Shown in pieces: positions 24,642-32,584 of a stretch of DNA of 64,000 nt. Positions within the stretch are counted from its first letter, which is position 1; each line of letters begins with the position of its first letter. Source of the stretch: Roseitranquillus sp963749675 (GTDB lineage Bacteria > Pseudomonadota > Alphaproteobacteria > Rhodobacterales > Rhodobacteraceae); the NCBI GenBank assembly GCA_963749675.1, contig CAVVNT010000001.1:744001-808000 (forward strand). The letters are read 5' to 3'. A model generated the notes under the pieces. The model was not told the DNA's origin, ran no database searches, and saw nothing but the letters and a program-made list of their open reading frames with translations. The position numbers and the translations under genes are program-made.

Positions 24642-26450
24642 CTATTCGACCGTCACTGATTTGGCGAGATTTCGCGGCTGGTCGACGTCGGTGCCCTTGG
24701 CGATCGCGGCGTGGTAGGCGAGCAATTGCGCCGGCACGGCGTAGACGATCGGCGCCCAGATCGGCGCAACAGGCGGCATCTGTATGATCTCGGCGGCACC
24801 GTCTCCGGCAATCTCCGCGCCCTCGGCGTCGGTGATGAGCACGACCTGGCCGTCGCGCGCCATGACCTCCTGCATGTTCGACACGGTTTTTTCGAAGAGC
24901 CGGTCGCGCGGCGCCATCACGACGACGGGGACAGAGCCGTCGATCAGCGCGATGGGACCGTGCTTGAGTTCGCCAGATGCATAACCTTCGGCATGTATAT
25001 AGCTGATCTCCTTGAGCTTCAGAGCCCCTTCCATCGCGAGAGGATACATCGCGCCCCGCCCGAGGAAGAGGACATCATGCGCCTCTGAGAGGCGTCGCGC
25101 AACGTCTTCGACAACCGGCGCGATCGTGAGGGCGTGGCTGGCGAGCCCCGGCACGGTCCGAAGTTCATCGAGATGCACGCTCACGTCGGCTTCCGAAAGC
25201 CGCCCGCGATCCTGGGCGGCCTTCAGCGCGATCAACGCAAGGACCATGAGCTGGCAGGTGAATGCCTTTGTCGAGGCGACGCCGATCTCGGTCCCCGCGA
25301 GGATCGGCAAGGCGAGATCGCTCTCCCGCGCGATGGAGCTTTCGGCGACGTTCACGACCGAGACGATGCGCGCGCTCTCGCGGCAGTAGCGTAGCGCTGC
25401 GAGGGTGTCGGCGGTCTCGCCCGACTGGCTGACGAAGATGGCGAGAGTTTTCTCCCCCAGCGGCGGCTCGCGGTAGCGGAACTCCGACGCGATGTCGGCC
25501 TCGACCGGCAGCCTTGCCAGCGCCTCGATCCAATATTTTGCCGTCTGGCATGCGTAGAACGCTGTGCCGCAGGCAACCATCACGACCCGGTCGATGCCGG
25601 AGAAGTCCAGCCCCGGCATCTCGATCCGCCCGTCGCGGACGTAGTGGTCGAGCGCGGCCGCCAAGACGGCGGGCTGCTCCGCGATCTCCTTCATCATGAA
25701 GTGGCGATGGCCACCCTTCTCGATCCGCGCGGCGTCGATGAGAACCTTCCGAACCTGCCGGTTCGCCCGGCGACCCTCCGCATCCTCGATCTCGGCGCCT
25801 GCTCGCGTGACGACGGCGAAGTCGCCTTCCTCGAGGTAGGTGATCCGGTCGGTGAGCGGTGCGAGCGCTATGGCGTCGGAGCCGATGAACATCTCGCCAT
25901 CGCCCCAGCCGATGGCAAGCGGCGACCCGCGTCGGGCGGCCACGATCAGATCTTCCTCGCCCTCGAACAGGAAGGCCAGCGCGAACGCTCCACGCAGCCG
26001 CCCGAGCGCAGTGCGGGCGGCGTCGATTGGCGACAGGCCGTTCTCCAGGTAGCGTTGGGTCAGCAGCGCCACGGTCTCGGTGTCGGTCTGCGTCGCAGTC
26101 TGGTACCCGGCTTCCACCAGCTCACGGCGCAGATCGCGGAAGTTCTCGATGATCCCGTTATGGACGACCGCAACAGGGCCGGCCTTGTGAGGGTGGGCGT
26201 TCACGACCGTCGGCGCACCGTGGGTCGCCCAGCGCGTGTGTCCAATTCCAGCCTTGCCGGGCAGCGGCTGGTGCACGAGCAGGTCGGAGAGTTCGACCAG
26301 CTTGCCCACGGCGCGACGCCGGTCCAGTCGACCCTCGTTTACCGTCGCGATGCCGGCGCTGTCGTAGCCGCGGTACTCCAGCCTGCGCAGCGCCTCCAGC
26401 AGCAGCGGAGATATCTCGTGCTTGCTCAGCGCACCGACGATGCCGCACAT
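24642..26450 (-). CDS. glmS: Glutamine-fructose-6-phosphate aminotransferase (isomerizing)
   Basis: A 602-residue enzyme making glucosamine-6-phosphate from fructose-6-phosphate and glutamine, the entry to peptidoglycan and LPS amino sugars. Cys2 of MCGIVGALS is the glutaminase nucleophile. HTRWATHG and the two SIS isomerase domains (VACGTAFYA, SQSGETADTLAAL) follow. The C-terminus ends NLAKSVTVE as usual. It starts two bases after the glmU stop, so the two genes are coupled. No glmS ribozyme-like leader is visible. Confidence 0.97.
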   Translation of the reverse strand: MCGIVGALSKHEISPLLLEALRRLEYRGYDSAGIATVNEGRLDRRRAVGKLVELSDLLVHQPLPGKAGIGHTRWATHGAPTVVNAHPHKAGPVAVVHNGIIENFRDLRRELVEAGYQTATQTDTETVALLTQRYLENGLSPIDAARTALGRLRGAFALAFLFEGEEDLIVAARRGSPLAIGWGDGEMFIGSDAIALAPLTDRITYLEEGDFAVVTRAGAEIEDAEGRRANRQVRKVLIDAARIEKGGHRHFMMKEIAEQPAVLAAALDHYVRDGRIEMPGLDFSGIDRVVMVACGTAFYACQTAKYWIEALARLPVEADIASEFRYREPPLGEKTLAIFVSQSGETADTLAALRYCRESARIVSVVNVAESSIARESDLALPILAGTEIGVASTKAFTCQLMVLALIALKAAQDRGRLSEADVSVHLDELRTVPGLASHALTIAPVVEDVARRLSEAHDVLFLGRGAMYPLAMEGALKLKEISYIHAEGYASGELKHGPIALIDGSVPVVVMAPRDRLFEKTVSNMQEVMARDGQVVLITDAEGAEIAGDGAAEIIQMPPVAPIWAPIVYAVPAQLLAYHAAIAKGTDVDQPRNLAKSVTVE

Positions 26451-26452
26451 GT

Positions 26453-27784
26453 TCAGCCCTCCTTGGCAGCACGGAGTTGCGCAAAAAAACGTCGCGCGAA
26501 TCCCGGCTTGTTTGTCTGTCGGGCGCGCGCCACGGCAAGCGCATCTGCCGGAACGTCGGTCGTAACGACCGACCCGGTCGCGGTCATGGCGCCGTCGCCG
26601 ATTGACACCGGGGCGACGAGCATTGTGTCGGAGCCGATGAAGGCATCCGCCCCAATGCGGGTGCGGTGCTTTGACACGCCGTCGTAGTTGCAGGTGATGG
26701 TGCCGGCGCCAACATTGGTCCGCTCGCCGATTTCGGCGTCGCCGATGTAGCTGAGATGGTTGACCTTCGCGCCTTCGCCGATTTCGGCTGCCTTGATCTC
26801 GACGAAGTTGCCGACATGGACGTCGTTGCCGAGTTCCGCGCCCGGCCGCAGCCTTGCGAAGGGCCCGACCGTGGCGCCGCCGCCGACATGACAGCCTTCG
26901 AGGTGGCTGAAGGCGCGGATCCGTGCCCCGGTCTCGACGGTGACACCCGGGCCGAAGACGACGTGCGGCTCGACGACGACGTCTCGTCCAAGCACCGTGT
27001 CGTGCGAGAAGAAGACGGTCTCCGGCGCGGTCAGGGTCACGCCGGAGTCGAGCGCGTCGGCCCGGGCTCCGGTCTGGAGTGTGGCTTCGGCCCGGGCGAG
27101 ACCAGCACGGCTGTCGACACCGAGTGTCTCGGTCTCGTCGCAGACGACGGCGGTCGCGCTGAAGCCTCTGTTGCGCGCGGTCGCGACGATGTCGGTCAGG
27201 TAATACTCTCCGGCTGCGTTGTCATTTCCCACCGCGTCGACGAGCTCCCACAGCACCGCGAGGTCGGCCATCACTACGCCGGAATTGCAGAGAGTCACGG
27301 CCCGCTCCGCATCGCTCGCGTCTTTCCACTCCACAATCCGGTCGAGCTGAGCGCCGTCCATGATCAGCCGCCCGTAGCGTGCGGGATCGGCGGCCTCGAA
27401 CCCGAGCACGACCACCGCGTGACCCTCGGCCCTCGCTGCCGCCATCCGCTCCAGGGTCGCCGGGCGAATGAACGGCGTATCACCATAGAGCACCAGCGCG
27501 TCGCCCTCCGCACCGTCGAGGGCCTGCCGCGCCTGCGCGACGGCATGGGCGGTGCCGAGCTGTTCCGCCTGGCGTACGACGGTGCCGCGACCTTTGACCG
27601 CCGCCTCGACCTCCTCGGCACCGTGCCCCGCGACGATGATGACGCGCTCCGGCGACAGTGTCTCGCCGGCGGCCAGGGCGTGGTGCAGGAGAGGCGCGCC
27701 GCCGAGCGGGTGCAGCACCTTCGGGGCGTGCGATTTCATCCGCGTGCCCAATCCCGCGGCAAGGACGATGAGATGCGTGGCCAT
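26453..27784 (-). CDS. glmU: Bifunctional UDP-N-acetylglucosamine pyrophosphorylase/glucosamine-1-phosphate acetyltransferase
   Basis: A 443-residue protein. The N-terminal nucleotidyltransferase carries LAAGLGTRMKS...K. The C-terminal left-handed beta helix of hexapeptide repeats covers about residues 245-420, with the acetyltransferase-region segments GNFVEIKAAEIGEGAKVNHL and NVGAGTITCNYDG. It converts GlcN-1-P to UDP-GlcNAc. ATG at 27784 is preferred over the GTG at 27802 because the family begins MATHLIVLAAG. It is first in the glmU-glmS pair and diverges from gph. Confidence 0.96.
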   Translation of the reverse strand: MATHLIVLAAGLGTRMKSHAPKVLHPLGGAPLLHHALAAGETLSPERVIIVAGHGAEEVEAAVKGRGTVVRQAEQLGTAHAVAQARQALDGAEGDALVLYGDTPFIRPATLERMAAARAEGHAVVVLGFEAADPARYGRLIMDGAQLDRIVEWKDASDAERAVTLCNSGVVMADLAVLWELVDAVGNDNAAGEYYLTDIVATARNRGFSATAVVCDETETLGVDSRAGLARAEATLQTGARADALDSGVTLTAPETVFFSHDTVLGRDVVVEPHVVFGPGVTVETGARIRAFSHLEGCHVGGGATVGPFARLRPGAELGNDVHVGNFVEIKAAEIGEGAKVNHLSYIGDAEIGERTNVGAGTITCNYDGVSKHRTRIGADAFIGSDTMLVAPVSIGDGAMTATGSVVTTDVPADALAVARARQTNKPGFARRFFAQLRAAKEG

Positions 27785-27890
27785 TGTCTGCTCTTCCCTC
27801 ACTCTCGCGGGCTTCTACCTCTTGACAATTGACGCGCAAGACTGCCGCGCCTCACGTGTGATTTCTATGGGTTTCAGACAGGGCAAGCGG

Positions 27891-28586
27891 ATGCGGTGCG
27901 CGATCTTCGACCTCGATGGAACGCTCGTGGACACGTCGGTCGATCTCATCGCGGCCGCCAATGCCGCGCTCGACGCTGCCGGCGTGCCGGGCGAGCTCGA
28001 TCCCGTCGCGGATGCCGGTACGGCTTTTCGCGGCGGCCGCGCGATGCTGCGGCTGGGTTACGCCAGAGCCGGACACCATTGGACGGAGGACGATGTCGAC
28101 GCCGCCTATCCCGTCCTGCTCGACGTCTACGAGGAGCGGATCGACACTGAGTCCGACTTTTACCCGGGTGCGCGCACGACGGTCGAGGCATTGAAGGCGG
28201 CCGGCTGGTCGGTCGGCATCTGCACCAACAAGCCGGAATGGCTTGCGGAGCTTCTGATGACCCGCCTCGATGCGCGGCACCTTTTCGACTCCCTCGTCGG
28301 TGCCGATACGCTGCCGGTGCGCAAGCCAGACCCGGCGCCGCTGGTCGAGGCGGTCAAGCGGGCGGGCGGCAGGCTGACGCACACCGCCCTGATCGGCGAC
28401 ACCCAGACCGACCGGGAAACCGCGCGGGCCGCTGGCGTGGCATCGATCATGGTCACCTTCGGCCCTGACGGGCGCGGCGTGGAGGAGCTTCGGCCGCATG
28501 CGCTCCTCGATCGTTACGAGGATCTGCCCCGTCTTCTCGACGATCTCTTCGGCGAGGCGTTACGTCCGGCCGCAGGCGCGGATTGA
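27891..28586 (+). CDS. gph: HAD-family phosphatase, phosphoglycolate phosphatase-like
   Basis: A 231-residue HAD hydrolase with intact catalytic motifs: DLDGTLVD (Asp7, Asp9), TNK for motif II, the RKPDPAPL lysine, and IGDTQTDRETARAAG for motif IV. Family members dephosphorylate 2-phosphoglycolate arising from DNA repair or oxygenation reactions. An ATG at 27867 is possible but the family start fits 27891, with AGGG upstream. A TTGACAATTGACG stretch at 27822-27834 in the divergent gap may be part of a promoter, although no -10 box was identified. Confidence 0.86.
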   Translation: MRCAIFDLDGTLVDTSVDLIAAANAALDAAGVPGELDPVADAGTAFRGGRAMLRLGYARAGHHWTEDDVDAAYPVLLDVYEERIDTESDFYPGARTTVEALKAAGWSVGICTNKPEWLAELLMTRLDARHLFDSLVGADTLPVRKPDPAPLVEAVKRAGGRLTHTALIGDTQTDRETARAAGVASIMVTFGPDGRGVEELRPHALLDRYEDLPRLLDDLFGEALRPAAGAD

Positions 28587-28617
28587 CCCAGGCGGTCCCG
28601 CCCGCGATCCTGCACCC

Positions 28618-29826
28618 ATGACACAAACCTTCCGCGGCAGCTTCACCCAGCAGGAGCCGATCCCCGAGGACGGCATCGCGGCGGCCGTGGCCGTCATGCG
28701 CTCCGGACGGCTCCATCGCTACAATCTCGCTTCGGACGAGATCGGCGAGGTCTCGGCGCTGGAGGCGGAGTTCGCGGCGTCGACCGGCGCCCGTCACGCG
28801 CTCGCGGTCGCGTCCGGGGGCTACGCCCTCCGATGTGCCCTGCGCTCGCTGGACGTGCGGCCGGGCGAGCCTGTGCTCACCAACGCCTTCACGCTCGCGC
28901 CAGTGCCCGGAGCAATCGCCGCGCTCTCTGCGCGGCCGATCTATGTCGGCGTGACGCCTTCGCTCACCATCGACCTCGAGGATCTCGAGGCGAAGGCCGG
29001 CGCGGCGCGGGTCCTGCTCCTCAGCCACATGCGCGGCCACATCGCGGACATGGATCGGCTGATGGCGATCTGTGACGTTGCGGGCGTTACCGTGGTCGAG
29101 GACTGTGCCCACACGATGGGGGCCTCCTGGCGGGGTGTGCCGTCGGGTCGGCATGGGGCGGTCGGCTGCTATTCCACTCAGACCTACAAGCACTTGAATT
29201 CCGGCGAGGGTGGCCTGATCGCGACCGACGACCCTGATCTCGCGGCGCGGATGATCCTGTCTTCAGGCAGCTACGGCTTCCACGACCGGCACGGGACCGC
29301 CCCGTCCGAGGAGCACTTCGCCGATGTGCGGTGGACCGAGCCGAATGTCTCGGGCCGGATGGACGCGCTGAGGGCGGCTATCCTGCGTCCGCAACTCCGC
29401 CTGCTGGAGGCCCGCCGCAGCGCGTGGAACGACCGTTACCACGTCATGGAGAAGGAGCTTCGCCGCGCGCCCGGCGTCACGGTAATCGAACGGCCGGAGG
29501 ACGAGGAGTTCGTCGGATCATCGATCCAGTGGCTGGTGCCGGACTGGCCTTCCGGCGCGATCCACGACTTCGTGGCTGGATGTGCCGTCCGCGGCGTGGA
29601 GATCAAATGGTTCGGCGCTGCCGAGCCGAAAGGTTTCACCTCCACCTATCGGCACTGGCGCTATGCCGGCGCGCCGGACATGCCGAACACCGACCGGCTC
29701 CTTGCCTGTCTGCTCGACATGCGCCTGCCGCTGACATTCTCGCTCGAAGATTGCAGTGTTATTGCACGCATCATCGCCGAGGAGGCGTCGAAGATCGCCT
29801 CAAGCCGGGCGGAACTCGTCCCATAG
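28618..29826 (+). CDS. DegT/DnrJ/EryC1/StrS-family PLP aminotransferase
   Basis: A 402-residue aspartate-aminotransferase-fold enzyme of the sugar aminotransferase family. The PLP lysine is Lys191 in STQTYKHLNSGEGG; VVEDCAHTMGAS carries the Asp that contacts the pyridine nitrogen; the opening pattern with a conserved Gly-rich loop (VASGGYAL) is present. These enzymes usually transaminate nucleotide-linked keto-sugars, but no sugar nucleotide genes are next to it, so the substrate is open. It starts 31 bases after gph and overlaps the convergent membrane protein gene by 27 bases. Confidence 0.88.
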   Translation: MTQTFRGSFTQQEPIPEDGIAAAVAVMRSGRLHRYNLASDEIGEVSALEAEFAASTGARHALAVASGGYALRCALRSLDVRPGEPVLTNAFTLAPVPGAIAALSARPIYVGVTPSLTIDLEDLEAKAGAARVLLLSHMRGHIADMDRLMAICDVAGVTVVEDCAHTMGASWRGVPSGRHGAVGCYSTQTYKHLNSGEGGLIATDDPDLAARMILSSGSYGFHDRHGTAPSEEHFADVRWTEPNVSGRMDALRAAILRPQLRLLEARRSAWNDRYHVMEKELRRAPGVTVIERPEDEEFVGSSIQWLVPDWPSGAIHDFVAGCAVRGVEIKWFGAAEPKGFTSTYRHWRYAGAPDMPNTDRLLACLLDMRLPLTFSLEDCSVIARIIAEEASKIASSRAELVP

Positions 29827-30135
29827 CCGGAAGCTCTGGTCGAGCACCACGATCAGCAGCAGCCACGCAACCCGCTCGCTGCCGAAGCCGTCGCCGATCA
29901 ATGTCGCGACCTCGGGATTGCCGAACGCGAACTGCGCCACAACACAAACGGCGAAGGTATAGCTCGACGCGGCGAGGCCGAAGACGCTCGCCAGGCGGCG
30001 GCGGGTGATCGCTCCCGAGCGGTCGCGATGATAGCCGAGGCGGATCAGAAGGATCAGGATGACGATGGCCGCGGAAAGCGACGCGAGCGGCGAGGCGACG
30101 TAAGGCCACGCCCCGTGCAGGTCGTTCGGCGGCAT
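29800..30135 (-). CDS. Hypothetical small membrane protein
   Basis: A 111-residue frame starting MPPNDLHGAWPYVASP with three likely membrane segments at roughly residues 14-35, 49-72 and 83-99. A short basic loop with RDRSGAITRRR follows the first. No family was recognised. It lies ten bases after another small membrane protein gene on the same strand, so the two are probably co-expressed. Its 3' end overlaps the aminotransferase gene. The size and layout are reminiscent of holin-type or accessory membrane proteins, but nothing more can be said. Confidence 0.65.
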   Translation of the reverse strand: MPPNDLHGAWPYVASPLASLSAAIVILILLIRLGYHRDRSGAITRRRLASVFGLAASSYTFAVCVVAQFAFGNPEVATLIGDGFGSERVAWLLLIVVLDQSFRLWDEFRPA

Positions 30136-30145
30136 GTGAGGAAGT

Positions 30146-30358
30146 TCAGGTGGTCTTGAGCGCGGCGACGAGGCCGGAGACGACGATGCCCCCCAGGACG
30201 GTTGGCAACGTGCCCTCCAGCGCTGGAAGATACGGCAGGATCGTGGAGGTGATGTATCCGCCGGCGGCGAACCACATCGCGAAGGTGAAGAGCGCATTCG
30301 TCCGTCGGACGGCATCGTCCGAGACGACGTCACGGTATGTGTCGAGCGCGAACTTCAT
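30146..30358 (-). CDS. Hypothetical two-helix membrane protein
   Basis: A 70-residue protein, MKFALDTYRDVVSDDAVRR followed by two hydrophobic segments (about 21-40 and 48-65) and ending AALKTT. The start at 30358 is chosen because the upstream codons in frame look non-coding. It precedes the 111-residue membrane protein gene by ten bases and diverges from the leucine operon. No family recognised; the amphipathic start and helical hairpin suggest a peripheral-plus-membrane arrangement. Confidence 0.6.
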   Translation of the reverse strand: MKFALDTYRDVVSDDAVRRTNALFTFAMWFAAGGYITSTILPYLPALEGTLPTVLGGIVVSGLVAALKTT

Positions 30359-30528
30359 ACTCTGCCTCTCCCTCGCCTCAGACAAGAATAGCCCGAAGCA
30401 CCATGTCGACGCCAGTACGGCGTTCGATCAATATATAGGGACAGGACGGATCGGTGCCAGATGTCCGTTTCTTGACCCCGTCAGGCGCCGGCCGTAGTCC
30501 TGCCGCAACTCCTGGGAGGACCAGCCGC

Positions 30529-31692
30529 GTGTTCAACGCATCGATGACATTCGACCTCGGCGAGGATGTGGGCGCGCTTCGCGAGATGGTCCATCGCTGG
30601 GCGCAGGAGCGTGTGCGCCCGATGGCGGCCGACATCGATCGCGAGAACGACTTTCCGGCAGACCTGTGGCGCGAGATGGGCGAGCTCGGCCTGCTCGGCA
30701 TCACCGTCGAGGAGGAGTGGGGCGGTTCCGGCATGGGCTACCTCGCCCACGTCGTGGCGGTGGAGGAAATCGCGCGCGCCTCGGCCAGCGTCTCGCTCAG
30801 CTACGGCGCGCATTCGAACCTCTGCGTCAATCAGATCCGGCTGAACGGCACCGACGAGCAGCGATCGAGGTACCTGCCGCCGCTCGTCTCGGGTGAGCAT
30901 GTCGGGGCGCTCGCCATGTCGGAGGCCGGCGCCGGGTCGGACGTGGTCTCGATGAAGCTGCGGGCCGAGAAGCGCAACGACCGCTTCCTGCTCAACGGCA
31001 CCAAGTTCTGGATCACCAACGGCGGCGAGGCCGAGACGCTGGTGGTCTACGCCAAGACCGACCCGGACGCCGGGTCCAAGGGCATCACCGCGTTCCTGAT
31101 CAAGAAGGCGATGACGGGCTTCACCCAGTCGCCGCACTTCGACAAGCTGGGCATGCGTGGCTCGAATACGGCGGAATTGATCTTCGAGGATGTCGAGGTG
31201 CCGTTCGAGAACATCCTCGGCGAGGAGGGGCGCGGCGCCCGCGTGCTGATGTCGGGCCTCGACTACGAGCGGGTGGTGCTGTCGGGCATCGGCCTCGGCA
31301 TCATGGCGGCCTGCCTCGACGAGGTCATGCCGTATCTGCGGGAGCGCAAGCAGTTCGGTGCCCCGATCGGGTCGTTCCAGCTGATGCAGGGCAAGATCGC
31401 CGACATGTACACCGCGATGAACTCCGCCCGGGCCTACGTCTACGAGGTCGCCAAGGCCTGCGATGCGGGCCGCGTGACGCGCCAGGACGCCGCCGCCTGC
31501 GTCCTCTACGCCTCCGAGGAGGCGATGAAGGTCGCGCACCAGGCGGTGCAGGCGATGGGCGGCATGGGCTTCATGAACGAAACGCCGGTCAGCCGCATCT
31601 TCCGCGACGCCAAGCTGATGGAGATCGGCGCCGGCACCTCCGAGGTCCGGCGCATGCTGATCGGGCGGGAGCTGATGGCGGCCGGAGCCTGA
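30529..31692 (+). CDS. ivd: Isovaleryl-CoA dehydrogenase
   Basis: A 387-residue FAD-dependent acyl-CoA dehydrogenase that oxidises isovaleryl-CoA to 3-methylcrotonyl-CoA in leucine breakdown. It starts with GTG at 30529, giving the family N-terminus MFNASMTFDLGEDV, with GGGAGG upstream. The catalytic base position is the isovaleryl-specific Glu of GLDYERVVLSGIG rather than the C-terminal Glu of short- and medium-chain enzymes. MSEAGAGSDVVSM and the C-terminal FRDAKLMEIGAGTSEVRRM are the FAD-binding signatures. It opens the liu-type operon. Confidence 0.95.
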   Translation: MFNASMTFDLGEDVGALREMVHRWAQERVRPMAADIDRENDFPADLWREMGELGLLGITVEEEWGGSGMGYLAHVVAVEEIARASASVSLSYGAHSNLCVNQIRLNGTDEQRSRYLPPLVSGEHVGALAMSEAGAGSDVVSMKLRAEKRNDRFLLNGTKFWITNGGEAETLVVYAKTDPDAGSKGITAFLIKKAMTGFTQSPHFDKLGMRGSNTAELIFEDVEVPFENILGEEGRGARVLMSGLDYERVVLSGIGLGIMAACLDEVMPYLRERKQFGAPIGSFQLMQGKIADMYTAMNSARAYVYEVAKACDAGRVTRQDAAACVLYASEEAMKVAHQAVQAMGGMGFMNETPVSRIFRDAKLMEIGAGTSEVRRMLIGRELMAAGA

Positions 31693-32090
31693 TGGGCTCG
31701 GTCCTCGACCTCGAGACATCCGAGGGCGTGCTGCACGGCGAATTTGGCTGGCTGATCGGGATCCTGGAGTGGATCGCCGCAATCATCGAGATGGCCGCGA
31801 TCGCGCTGCTGATCCTTGGCGCGGCACGGTTCATACTCGGTGTCGCGATCGCCGAGGTGCGCCGCAGCGGCACGGAACGGGTGCGCAAGACCAACCGGGA
31901 GCGGATCGAACTGGGGCGGTACATCCTGGCCGGGCTGGAGCTCTTCATCGTCGCCGACATCATCCGCACCGCGCTGTCGCTGGCCTTCGCGGACCTCATG
32001 TTCCTTGGCCTGCTCGTCATCATTCGGTCGATCATCAGCTACTTCCTCGACCGGGAGTTGAAGGATCTGAAGCAGGAACTCGGCTCATGA
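31692..32090 (+). CDS. DUF1622 family membrane protein
   Basis: A 132-residue protein with three hydrophobic segments (about 19-50, 76-95 and 98-116) and the DUF1622 pattern RERIELGRYILAGLELFIVADIIRT followed by IIRSIISYFLDREL. Function unknown. The start overlaps the dehydrogenase stop by one base (TGATG), so it is translated as part of the leucine operon. Nothing in the sequence ties it to catabolism. Confidence 0.88.
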   Translation: MGSVLDLETSEGVLHGEFGWLIGILEWIAAIIEMAAIALLILGAARFILGVAIAEVRRSGTERVRKTNRERIELGRYILAGLELFIVADIIRTALSLAFADLMFLGLLVIIRSIISYFLDRELKDLKQELGS

Positions 32091-32584
32091 AGGCCGCGGG
32101 TTTGCTGGCCATCGCCCTTCTGCCCTTCGCGGCCCTCGCGCAGGACTTCGTGCCCGGGCCGTACTACGAAGTTCTGGCGGAGTGCTATGCGGATGCCGCA
32201 ACCCAGGAGGCCCGCACCGCCTGCATCGGCGAGGCCTCGCGCGTCTGCATGGAGGAGGAGCCGGAAGGGCAGACGACGATGGGCATGTCCCGCTGCACGG
32301 GGATCGAGGCAGACGCGTGGGACGTGCTGCTCGAAGGGGAACTGCGCGCCGCGATGGACTGGGCGCGGAAGTCCGACGAGGCCGACCTGCCGCAGTTCCG
32401 CGCGCGGGCGGAGGCGCTGCGCAACGCGCAGCATGCGTGGGAGGACTTCGCCGTGGAGGAGTGCCGTCTGCAGTACGCGCTCTGGGGCTCGGGCTCGATG
32501 CGATCCATTGCGGGTGCCGCCTGCCGCATGGAGATGATCGCCGAACATACGGTCGCCCTCCGTGCATTGAGGGAGGAGATGTGA
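32087..32584 (+). CDS. Secreted LprI/DUF1311-like protein
   Basis: A 165-residue protein with a signal peptide (MKAAGLLAIALLPFAALAQ, cleavage likely after ALA) and a helical, cysteine-containing periplasmic part. The pattern is C-x(8)-A-C-x(7)-C, an M-x-x-C-T-G-I-E-A-D-A-W-D segment, and the late WEDFAVEECRLQYALWGSGSM, which matches the DUF1311/LprI lysozyme-inhibitor-like family. Five or more cysteines could form disulfides. It overlaps the genes on both sides by four bases, so is firmly within the leucine operon. Its role there is unclear. Confidence 0.82.
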   Translation: MKAAGLLAIALLPFAALAQDFVPGPYYEVLAECYADAATQEARTACIGEASRVCMEEEPEGQTTMGMSRCTGIEADAWDVLLEGELRAAMDWARKSDEADLPQFRARAEALRNAQHAWEDFAVEECRLQYALWGSGSMRSIAGAACRMEMIAEHTVALRALREEM

